Translations under genes and position numbers: made by a program
Part shown: piece by piece, positions 1-7,128 of the stretch
Layout of the letters: each line of letters begins with the position of its first letter
How positions within the stretch are numbered: position 1 is the stretch's first letter
From: Verrucomicrobiota bacterium
GTDB lineage: Bacteria; Verrucomicrobiota; Kiritimatiellia; CAIQIC01; JAGNIJ01
Length of the DNA: 64,000 bases
Direction: 5' to 3'
NCBI GenBank assembly: GCA_022710725.1
Contig: JAKLGK010000001.1
Location: forward strand, 301,010 to 365,009
Notes under the pieces: generated by a model
Database searches by the model: none
What the model saw: only the letters and a program-made list of their open reading frames with translations
Told to the model about the DNA's origin: nothing

Positions 1-32
1 TTTCCGATGCGCGCATAATTCCCCCCGCTCGT

Positions 33-809
33 CTACAGGCCCTTGATCAGCCACCCGCCGTCCACGTACAGGTCCTGGCCGGTGACGTACGAGGCCGCGT
101 CCGAGGCCAGGAAGATCACGGCGCCGGCGAGGTCCTCCGGCCGGCCCCAGCGCCCGAGCGCGGTGCGCGCGGCGCGGGCCGCCCGGCGGGCCGGGTCGCC
201 CCAGCTCCCATTCGTCATCGCGGTGCGGAAGTAGCCGGGGCCGATGCTGTTGACCCGGATGCCGCGGGCGCCGAAATCCAGGGCCATGGACTTGGTCAGC
301 TGCTTGAGCGCGCCCTTGCAGGCCATATAGGCCGGGTTGTCCGGGAAGGCCAGTTCGGCGTTGAGGCTGGTGATGTTCAGGATCACCCCGCGCCGCCGCC
401 GGGCCATGGCGCGGGCCGCCAGCCGCGACAGCTCGAACGGCGCCTTGAGGTTCACCTGGTAGGTCCGCTCCCAGTGGGCCTCCGGGTAGTCCATCGCCGC
501 GTGCGGCAGCGTGATGCCCGCGTTGTTCACGAGGATGTCGACGTGCCCGGTGGCCCGCTCGGCGAAGCGCACCAGTTCCGCCCGCTCGTCCGGGTTCGTG
601 ACGTCCGCCGCGCGCGCGTGCGCCTTGAGGCCGGCCCTCTTCAGCCGCGCGACGACGCGCCCCAGCTCCGGCGCCAGCACGTCGGCCAGCACGACCGCGG
701 CGCCGGCCTTCAGCAGGGCCTCGGCGATGGCGAGCCCGTTGCCGCGCGCCGCGCCCGTGACCAGCGCGCCGCGGCCCTTGAGCGAGAAGAGCGAATCGAG
801 GTATTTCAT
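33..809 (-). CDS. SDR-family NAD(P)-dependent oxidoreductase
   Basis: A 258-residue short-chain dehydrogenase/reductase. Visible are the Rossmann cofactor motif TGAARGNG (residues 18-25), the NNAG motif near 95, the catalytic Ser region NITSL and the catalytic pair YMACK (Tyr-x3-Lys), and a C-terminal segment YVTGQDLYVDGGW typical of the gluconate 5-dehydrogenase-like branch. Length is normal. It is the last gene of the minus-strand glycan locus, 9 bp after the class IV aminotransferase stop. An SDR next to a NeuA/NeuB-like pair suggests oxidation or reduction of a sugar precursor, as for PtmA-type genes in flagellin glycosylation clusters; the substrate is inferred only. SDRs are a broad family, so family confidence is high and role confidence low. 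Confidence 0.85.
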   Translation of the reverse strand: MKYLDSLFSLKGRGALVTGAARGNGLAIAEALLKAGAAVVLADVLAPELGRVVARLKRAGLKAHARAADVTNPDERAELVRFAERATGHVDILVNNAGITLPHAAMDYPEAHWERTYQVNLKAPFELSRLAARAMARRRRGVILNITSLNAELAFPDNPAYMACKGALKQLTKSMALDFGARGIRVNSIGPGYFRTAMTNGSWGDPARRAARAARTALGRWGRPEDLAGAVIFLASDAASYVTGQDLYVDGGWLIKGL

Positions 810-818
810 GCCGATCCC

Positions 819-1814
819 CTACTTTTTGCCCTTGAACGAGTACGGCGTCGGCGCGCCCGAGGCGTCGGCCGTCCGCTGCCGGTCCCAGTCGCGGATCTGC
901 CGCACGACATCCACCCCGACGTTCCGGCTCCACGCCTCCAGCAGCGACCTCGCGACCGGCCCGACCTTCCCCGTCCCGATGGCCACGCGGTTGAGCGAGG
1001 TCACCGGGATCAGGCAAAACGGCGTGCCGGTCATGAAGGCCTCGTCGGCGGTCCAGACGTCGTACGGCTCGATGTTCTTCTCCACCGCCTGCAGGCCGAG
1101 CTGCGGAGCGAGCTCCTGGACAACGTACGCGCGGCTGATCCCGCGCAGGATGTTGCGGCCCTCGGGCGTGATCAGCGTCTTGCCCTTCACGATGAAGAAG
1201 TTGTCGCCCGTGCCCTCGGCGATGAACCCGTCGGGATCCAGCAGCAGCGCCCAGTTGTTTTCGCCCTCGAGCTTGGACGCCTCGATGTTGGCCATCAGGT
1301 AATGGATGCGGCTGCGGTTCTTGATCTTCGGATCGAGCAGGAAGGCGGGGATCGCGCGCTGGCTGGTGACCGCCGCGTTGATGCCGGCCTCGAACAGCTT
1401 GCCCATGCCGGCGACGGTCCAGCGCAGCGGGAAATCGGCGATCACGACGTTCGGGCCCTTGTGCAGGCCCACCACGCCCTGGTAGATGCCCAGCAGGCCG
1501 CGCGAGACATCGATCATGAGGCGGTGCTCGTCGTCCGCCGCGAAAGCGGGCTCGTTGCGCTCGATCGTTTCCAGGCAGGCCCGCTCGAGGTCCTCGATCG
1601 TCTGCTTCAGCGGGATGTGCAGGATCTTCACGCCGGCCATCAGGCGTTCCAGGTGCTCGCGCAGCTTGAATTGCTTCTTGCCGAACGAGCGGGTCATCTC
1701 GAAGACCATGTCCCCGAACATCAGGGCGGAATCGTAGATGGAGATCCGCGCCTCCGACTCGGGCACGAACTCGCCGTTGAAGTACACGACGCGGTCTTGT
1801 GCTTTTTGTGTCAT
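819..1814 (-). CDS. Class IV PLP aminotransferase (branched-chain/D-amino acid type)
   Basis: A 331-residue fold-type IV PLP aminotransferase. The expected Schiff-base lysine is Lys165 in PKIKNRSRIHYL, and the phosphate-binding segment GFIAEGTGDNFF follows. Relatives include IlvE, D-amino acid aminotransferase and aminodeoxychorismate lyase; the sequence alone does not separate these. The N-terminal RVVYFNGEFVPESEARI is typical of the family. The ATG at 1814 has no obvious Shine-Dalgarno sequence. It sits between a CMP-sugar cytidylyltransferase and an SDR, which suggests it supplies or installs an amino group on a glycan component rather than serving branched-chain amino acid metabolism. That role is inference from position. 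Confidence 0.85.
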   Translation of the reverse strand: MTQKAQDRVVYFNGEFVPESEARISIYDSALMFGDMVFEMTRSFGKKQFKLREHLERLMAGVKILHIPLKQTIEDLERACLETIERNEPAFAADDEHRLMIDVSRGLLGIYQGVVGLHKGPNVVIADFPLRWTVAGMGKLFEAGINAAVTSQRAIPAFLLDPKIKNRSRIHYLMANIEASKLEGENNWALLLDPDGFIAEGTGDNFFIVKGKTLITPEGRNILRGISRAYVVQELAPQLGLQAVEKNIEPYDVWTADEAFMTGTPFCLIPVTSLNRVAIGTGKVGPVARSLLEAWSRNVGVDVVRQIRDWDRQRTADASGAPTPYSFKGKK

Positions 1815-1858
1815 GGGATGGGCTCGCTTGTCTTTCGTGTTTCTTTTTGAACAGCCAT

Positions 1859-2578
1859 TTATCCGTTAACCGGCACGGGGGGATTCCGGTCCAACCGGTG
1901 GATCTTCATCATCGCCTCCACCAGGGCCAGGCCATCGGCGGAGTCGATCTCCCAGCTTTTCCAGACCGGCACGATCCAGGCGCCGATCCGGCCGCCGAGC
2001 CGGTTGCCGGTCTCGAGGAGAATCGGCGTCCTCGTGATGTAGAACGAGCCGGTCTCGATCAGCAGGCGCCCGCCGCCCTCGGCGTCCTGGCGGCGCTTGC
2101 GGCTCCGGAAATCGTAGTTGAGGCTTTTCATCGCGCCGGCCTCCTCCCACCAGACCAGCAGGTCCTCGGGCACGGAGGCGGCGAAGAGGGAATCCAGGCC
2201 CGCCCGGTCGAAATGCTCGAGGGCGCCGTTCAGCTCCGCGCTCTCGCGCACGGGCGACGTCGCCTGCAGGAACACCACGCGGTCCGGCAGGTTCCCGCCC
2301 TTCTCCAGTTCGCGGCAGGCGTGAACGAGCGCCGACTCGGACGTCGCGCGGTCGCCCGAGATGTCGTCGGGCCGCCGGATGACCCCGGCCCCGTAGCGCC
2401 GGGCGACGGCGGATATCTCCGGGCAGTCAGTGGAGACATACACGCCGTCGATGGCCGGGCAGCCGCGCGCCGCCGCGACGGTCCAGGCCAGCAGCGGGTG
2501 GCCGCAGAAGTCCATGATGTTCTTCTTCGGAATGGCTTTCGACCCGCCCCGGGCGGGGATGATGGCTATCGTGCTCAT
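1859..2578 (-). CDS. NeuA-like CMP-nonulosonate cytidylyltransferase
   Basis: A 239-residue nucleotidyltransferase of the NeuA/acylneuraminate cytidylyltransferase family, which activates nonulosonic acids with CTP to give CMP-sugars for glycosyltransferases. The signature IPARGGSKAIPKKN is at residues 7-20, followed by VYVSTDCPEI and the segment FLQATSPVRESAELNGAL that binds cytidine in the family. Only 19 bp separate it from the NeuB-like synthase upstream, so the two are probably co-translated. The locus also encodes PseF (18184-18882), so this is a second, different CMP-sugar activating enzyme. The sugar it activates cannot be read from the sequence. Confidence 0.85.
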   Translation of the reverse strand: MSTIAIIPARGGSKAIPKKNIMDFCGHPLLAWTVAAARGCPAIDGVYVSTDCPEISAVARRYGAGVIRRPDDISGDRATSESALVHACRELEKGGNLPDRVVFLQATSPVRESAELNGALEHFDRAGLDSLFAASVPEDLLVWWEEAGAMKSLNYDFRSRKRRQDAEGGGRLLIETGSFYITRTPILLETGNRLGGRIGAWIVPVWKSWEIDSADGLALVEAMMKIHRLDRNPPVPVNG

Positions 2579-2597
2579 GGGTTCGCTGTCTCCAGGC

Positions 2598-3443
2598 TCA
2601 TTCCCACCTCACCGGCAGGTGCGCGCGCAGCTTCCGGGCCTGCGGCAACTCGGCGGGCGTGAGGCCGATCGCGCCGTCCCCGATCGCCTTCTCGATCTTC
2701 CGCACGGCGCCGACGAGCATCCGCAGGCCGGACGGCTCGACCGAGGCCGCCTGGTCGGACCCGTACATCGCGCGGTCCAGCGTGATGTGCCTCTCCAGCG
2801 ACGTCGCGCCCAGGGCGACGGCGGCGTAGGACACCGCCAGGCCCACCTCGTGCCCGCTGTACCCGACCTTGCACCCGTAGCGATCGCGCAGGGTCTGAAT
2901 GCCGCGCAGGTTGGTCTTCTCGTCCTCGACCGGGTACGTGGACACGCAATGCATCAGCTCGAACGGGCACCCGGCCGCGCGGAAGATCTCGACGGCGCGG
3001 TCGATGTGCCGCAGCTCGCTCATCCCGGTGGAGATGAACGTGTACCGCCCCTCGCCCGCGACCTCCTTGAGGAAATCCTCCCACACGATCAGGGCGGAGG
3101 CCACCTTGTTGTGCTTCAGGTTGAACGGCCGGAGGAACTTCTGGCTCTCCAGGTCCCAGGCGGACGCGAACCACTCGATGCCCTTCTCCTGGCAGTACGC
3201 GTCGATCTCGCGGTACTGCGCCGCGCCGAACTCCAGGCCTTCCTTCTGCGCGCGCTGGGTCGCGCCCCACGGGCTCTCGCGGGGCGCCGCGAGGAATTCC
3301 TTCGTGTACACGAGGTCGATCGCGCGTTTCTGGAACTTCACGGCGTCGCAGCCGCAGTCCTTTGCCACGTCGATGAGCTGCCGGGCGATCTTCAGGTCGC
3401 CGTTATGGTTGATGCCGATCTCCGCGATGACGAACAGGCTCAT
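2598..3443 (-). CDS. Short NeuB-family nonulosonate synthase lacking the SAF domain
   Basis: A 281-residue member of the NeuB family, whose members condense phosphoenolpyruvate with a hexosamine-type aldose. AEIGINHNGDLKIA (residues 7-20) and the segments DAVKFQKR, STGMSELRHID and VGYSGHEVG are the usual TIM-barrel elements. Family members are normally about 335-350 aa with a C-terminal antifreeze/SAF domain that closes over the active site of the partner subunit; this protein stops after the barrel at LPVRWE with an ordinary TGA. The second synthase in the locus, PseI (12873-13925), is full length. This one may make a different acid (Neu, Leg, Kdn-like) or use an unusual acceptor; the product is unknown. 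Confidence 0.8.
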   Translation of the reverse strand: MSLFVIAEIGINHNGDLKIARQLIDVAKDCGCDAVKFQKRAIDLVYTKEFLAAPRESPWGATQRAQKEGLEFGAAQYREIDAYCQEKGIEWFASAWDLESQKFLRPFNLKHNKVASALIVWEDFLKEVAGEGRYTFISTGMSELRHIDRAVEIFRAAGCPFELMHCVSTYPVEDEKTNLRGIQTLRDRYGCKVGYSGHEVGLAVSYAAVALGATSLERHITLDRAMYGSDQAASVEPSGLRMLVGAVRKIEKAIGDGAIGLTPAELPQARKLRAHLPVRWE

Positions 3444-3471
3444 GGGGTTCTCCCTCTCACGGGTTTGGGTC

Positions 3472-4407
3472 CTACGCGCACCGGTGCCGCGCGCGAAAAT
3501 CCTGCCAGGTTTCGCGGACCTTGTCCTCGAGGTCCGAAAATCGGAAACCGGGATAATGCTGGAGCAGCTTCCGGCTGTCGAGCGTGCTGACGGTCGCGTC
3601 GCTCGGGCCGCGCGGGGTGCGCTCGAAGCGGAACGGCACGTCCACGACGCGCCGGAATATCTCCAGCAGATCGACGATCGACGTGCCCTTCCCCGTGCCC
3701 AGGTTGAAGGTGTCGGAGGACGACAGGTCGCGCAGGGAATGCGTCATCAACCGGGCGATGTCCTTCACGAACACGTAATCCCGGACGGTCCGCTCGTCGC
3801 CGCGGACCTGCAGAACCTCGCCGTCGAGGATCCGGCGCATCCAGACCGCGACCACGCCCTGGGCGGAGGTGACGGACTGGCGCGGGCCGTAGGCATTGGC
3901 CACGCGGTAGACATCATAGGCCAGCCCGCGCTTGGCCCGGACATGCCGCAGGAAGTGCTCGCAGGCCAGCTTGACGATCCCGTACGGGTTGACCGGTAGC
4001 GGGACGCGCGCCTCGTCGGCGGCCCCCTCCGCGGGCCCGTAGACCGTTCCTCCCGAGGAGACGAAAACAAGCTTGCGGACGCCGGCTTCCGCCGCCATCT
4101 CGAAGAATTGGACCGCGGGCAGCAGGTTCTGCTCGATCTCCAGCGGGATGTCGTTCCAGCTGACCGCGGGATTCGTCGCGCAAACAAAATCGTACACCGC
4201 GTCCTGGCCCTTCAAGGCCTCCGCGGCGGTTTCCCTGGCGGCCCGGTCGCCCGGGACCAGGCGGACGCGGCCCTCCAGGTGCCCGAGGTGGCGCGTCCGG
4301 TTGTCGGGAAACCGGTCGAGCACGGCGACCTCGTGGCCGTCCTCGACGAGGCGGTCCACCATGTGCGAGCCGAGGAACCCGTCGCCGCCGGCCACCAGTA
4401 TCTTCAT
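3472..4407 (-). CDS. NAD-dependent epimerase/dehydratase
   Basis: An extended SDR of the UDP-glucose 4-epimerase/dTDP-glucose dehydratase family. The ATG at 4407 (MKILVAGGDGFLGSHMV) is chosen over one 24 bp upstream because GAGAGGAAGG lies directly in front of it and the Rossmann motif GGDGFLG then begins at residue 7, as is normal. The catalytic region is FVSSGGTVYGPAEG followed by VNPYGIVKLACEHFL (Tyr-x3-Lys). With this start the protein has 311 residues, the normal family length. It lies between a GT4 glycosyltransferase and the short NeuB-like gene in the minus-strand operon and presumably prepares an NDP-sugar; which one cannot be decided. Confidence 0.85.
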   Translation of the reverse strand: MKILVAGGDGFLGSHMVDRLVEDGHEVAVLDRFPDNRTRHLGHLEGRVRLVPGDRAARETAAEALKGQDAVYDFVCATNPAVSWNDIPLEIEQNLLPAVQFFEMAAEAGVRKLVFVSSGGTVYGPAEGAADEARVPLPVNPYGIVKLACEHFLRHVRAKRGLAYDVYRVANAYGPRQSVTSAQGVVAVWMRRILDGEVLQVRGDERTVRDYVFVKDIARLMTHSLRDLSSSDTFNLGTGKGTSIVDLLEIFRRVVDVPFRFERTPRGPSDATVSTLDSRKLLQHYPGFRFSDLEDKVRETWQDFRARHRCA

Positions 4408-4440
4408 GCCTTCCTCTCTCACGGGGCGCAAGGCCCGTCC

Positions 4441-5568
4441 TCACGGGCTGGGCAATCCCCCGGTCAACCCGATCGCGCGCTCCAGCATCCGCCAGGTCTC
4501 CAGGAACCGCTCGCGGCCGCAGCCCAGCGCGATGTTCCGGAACGCGCCCGGCGCGTAGCGGTCGCGGCGCTTCAAATAGGCCTCGATTTTCTTCTTCAGG
4601 TCGGCCGGGCACGAGCAGACGAATTCCGGCGGCAGGATTTCCGCGATGCCGGCGGAATCGAAGCAGAACACCGGGATATCGCAGGCCAGCGCTTCTAGGG
4701 CCGCCAGCCCGAAGCCGTCGGATCGACTGGTAAACACGAACAGGTCCTCGTCCTTCAGCGCGTCCGGCAGCGGGCTGACGAACCCGGCCAGACGGACGCC
4801 CGCCCGCCGGATCTGCTCGCCGCGCGCGTCGGCCTCGATCTGCCGCAGCCACTCCGGCGTCCCGCCGTACCAGGTGTAGCGCACCGGCTGCCCCCGCCAC
4901 GCCGGGAACTCCCGCGCCAGCTCGATAAAAATGTCGAGGCCCTTCTGCCACGAGGGATCGCCGGCCATGCAGGCGCGCAGTTCCGCCCGCGCAGGCGCCC
5001 GGTCGCGCACGGGAGAACGCTCCACGTCGATGGCGTTGCCCGAGACGAACACCCGCTCCGGCTGGACGCCCAGCAGAAACAGCACCAGTTGCTTGGTCTG
5101 CATGCTCACCGCGAGGTGCCACGTCAGGCCGTTATGCAGGAAATGGCGGACCGCGGCGAAGTGCAGCCGGCGAAACATCCGCCGCCACCACGAGGGCCCC
5201 TCCAGACCGGCGGTCACCCGGACCACGGACGACGCCTCGTGCCAGAACACGACCTGTTTCCGCTTGAGGAGCCAGACGTTCAGCGCCAGCGCCCAGAGCG
5301 CCGGCGGCTTCCGCAGGGCGTTGACGCTGCTGAAAAGGAGGATCGTGTCCGGGTCGGCGCGCAGGGCGCGAACGATCCCGGGCAGCGTCCGGAGCCCGTC
5401 CAGGTGCGCATAGGCGATGTCGGGGCGCCCGGAAGCCGCGCAGCTCGGCGCCCCGCGCAGGAATACCGTGCGCAGCGTCACCATGCACGGCCCGGCCTTC
5501 GGCTCGGGGTGATGGCACAGGATTAACAGCTTGGGCGCCGTATTACTCAAGCAAGCATACCCCTTCAT
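4441..5568 (-). CDS. GT4-type glycosyltransferase
   Basis: A 375-residue GT-B glycosyltransferase. The C-terminal half carries the donor-binding signature of glycosyltransferase group 1: EDLFVFTSRSDGFG then LAALEALACDIPVFCFDSAG, containing the E-x7-E arrangement. The N-terminal acceptor domain is poorly conserved, as usual. No membrane segment is visible, so it should act at the cytoplasmic face of the inner membrane. A hairpin repeat (5576-5638) separates it from the upstream radical SAM gene. Donor and acceptor are unknown. The first codons (MKGYACLSNTAP) lack a strong ribosome site, so the start is approximate. Confidence 0.8.
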   Translation of the reverse strand: MKGYACLSNTAPKLLILCHHPEPKAGPCMVTLRTVFLRGAPSCAASGRPDIAYAHLDGLRTLPGIVRALRADPDTILLFSSVNALRKPPALWALALNVWLLKRKQVVFWHEASSVVRVTAGLEGPSWWRRMFRRLHFAAVRHFLHNGLTWHLAVSMQTKQLVLFLLGVQPERVFVSGNAIDVERSPVRDRAPARAELRACMAGDPSWQKGLDIFIELAREFPAWRGQPVRYTWYGGTPEWLRQIEADARGEQIRRAGVRLAGFVSPLPDALKDEDLFVFTSRSDGFGLAALEALACDIPVFCFDSAGIAEILPPEFVCSCPADLKKKIEAYLKRRDRYAPGAFRNIALGCGRERFLETWRMLERAIGLTGGLPSP

Positions 5569-5575
5569 GTAATGG

Positions 5576-5638
5576 ACAGGAGGTAACAGAGTAAACGGAG
5601 AATCCGGATTCTTCTCCGTTCCCTCCGTTAGCTCCTGT
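5576..5638. repeat. ACAGGAG/CTCCTGT hairpin repeat, copy 1
   Basis: Intergenic inverted repeat. The outer arms are ACAGGAG (5576-5582) and CTCCTGT (5632-5638); the inner arms are AACGGAGAA and TTCTCCGTT around a TCCGGA centre. Related copies lie at 20682-20740 and 60690-60754. All three sit between two minus-strand genes that look co-transcribed. Function is unknown; an RNA processing site, attenuator or REP-like element is possible. Confidence 0.75.
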
Positions 5639-5649
5639 TCCCTCTCCGT

Positions 5650-7128
5650 TCACGGGGAGCGGAATTCGTACCAGCCGCCCCGGCGCAGCCGGTTACCCAG
5701 CGCCGCGCGCCAGCGCGAAGGCTGGACCAACAGTTTCAGCGCCTTCCCGGCGAGCGAGGCCAGCGAAGCGACGCGGCGCTTCCCGCGCTCCCAGGCGCTC
5801 TCGCGGGCGGCGCGGAAGGCCCATTCCCGCCACTTCGTCAGCCGGGCGTCGGAGACGCCGGTCAGGTTGACCACCAGCTTGTAGGCGTCGCCCAGCACGG
5901 AGAAGTAGGCGTCCTTCGAGCCGTAGCGCCGGCGGATGCGCTCCTGGGTCTCCGGCCGGTGGTACTCCTCGCAGCCGGGGTACGGCGTGAAGTAGAAGAA
6001 ATAGAAGTGGCGCACCTTGTTTTTTCGGATCCAGCGGACGGAATCCCGCACGGTGGCGCGGCTTTCGCCGGGCGTCCCGATGATGAAGGTGCACTGGGCG
6101 CCGATGCCGGCCTCGCGGGCGATCGCGATCGCCGCGGCCGCTTTCTCGGGCGACGCGCGCTTCTTCATCGTCGCCAGGATGATCTCGTTCCCGCTCTCGA
6201 TGCCGAAATTGAGGCCGACGCAACCCGACCTCCTGAACAGGGCCGCGAGTTCCGGGTCGAACCGATCCGCCCGCGCGTGGCTGTACCACGGCGCGGCATA
6301 GCCCTCCCGGACCAGACGCTCGGCGAACTCCACGGATTTCACCCGCGCCGCGTTGATGCACTCGTCGACGAAAAGGTACGAATCCACCCCGTAGCGGGAG
6401 CGGAGGTGGGCGATCTCCTCCATGACCTTGTCCATCGAGCGGAAGCGCACGGTGCGGCCCATCATGCGCCAGCAGAACGAGCACTCGTTGGGGCAGCCGC
6501 GGCTCCAGACCAGCGTGGCGCAGCGCTGGACGTCCGCGTTTTTGCTCCAGAACGCGACCTCGCCGCGGTTGTTCCGGAAGTAGGTTTCCGCCGGGAACAG
6601 GTCGTAGGCCGGCATCGGGAACAGGTCCAAGTTCCGCTCGATCGGGCGCGGCGGGGTGACGACCAGGCCGCCGTTCACGCGGTCGCGGAAGCTGATGCCC
6701 TTGATGCCCGGCAGGTCTTTCGCGGCGCTGGCGTCCAGCGCGGCGCACAGCTCGCGGAACGTGTGCTCGCCCTCGCCGTGCACGCAGTAGTCCACGGGCA
6801 TGTTCTCGAAGATCACGTCCGGCTCGATGGTCACGCCGCCGCCGAGCACCAGCGTGGCGCGGGGGAAGCGATCCTTCAGCGCGGGGAGCAGGCCCTTGAG
6901 GTGCCCGTAGATGGTGATCAGCCCGCCAACCCCCACGACATCGGGCTCGTCCATGGCCGCGAGGTCGCGCTGGAAGGTCTCGCGGTCGGGGCGCAGGGCG
7001 TTCTCGTCGTACACGCGGACATCGTGCCCTTCCCGGCGCATGATCTCCGCGATGATACCGAGCCCGACAGGGAAATCGCCGGGCGGCTGGTCCGGCCGGA
7101 TGATCGGGTTGACGAGCATGATTTTCAT
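5650..7128 (-). CDS. B12-binding-domain radical SAM protein
   Basis: A 492-residue radical SAM enzyme with an N-terminal cobalamin-binding-like Rossmann domain (about 1-140; begins MKIMLVNPI, with VLGGGVTIEP near 94-103) and the iron-sulfur motif Cys212-x3-Cys216-x2-Cys219 in RGCPNECSFCW. The ATG at 7128 is chosen because it overlaps the upstream stop as ATGA; the same frame stays open far upstream, but that extension is low-complexity Arg/Gly/Pro translation. The DxHxxG motif that binds B12 base-off is not seen, as in many of these proteins. Related genes in glycan loci are methyltransferases or of unknown reaction. It probably modifies a glycan or lipid component; the substrate is unknown. 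Confidence 0.85.
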   Translation of the reverse strand: MKIMLVNPIIRPDQPPGDFPVGLGIIAEIMRREGHDVRVYDENALRPDRETFQRDLAAMDEPDVVGVGGLITIYGHLKGLLPALKDRFPRATLVLGGGVTIEPDVIFENMPVDYCVHGEGEHTFRELCAALDASAAKDLPGIKGISFRDRVNGGLVVTPPRPIERNLDLFPMPAYDLFPAETYFRNNRGEVAFWSKNADVQRCATLVWSRGCPNECSFCWRMMGRTVRFRSMDKVMEEIAHLRSRYGVDSYLFVDECINAARVKSVEFAERLVREGYAAPWYSHARADRFDPELAALFRRSGCVGLNFGIESGNEIILATMKKRASPEKAAAAIAIAREAGIGAQCTFIIGTPGESRATVRDSVRWIRKNKVRHFYFFYFTPYPGCEEYHRPETQERIRRRYGSKDAYFSVLGDAYKLVVNLTGVSDARLTKWREWAFRAARESAWERGKRRVASLASLAGKALKLLVQPSRWRAALGNRLRRGGWYEFRSP

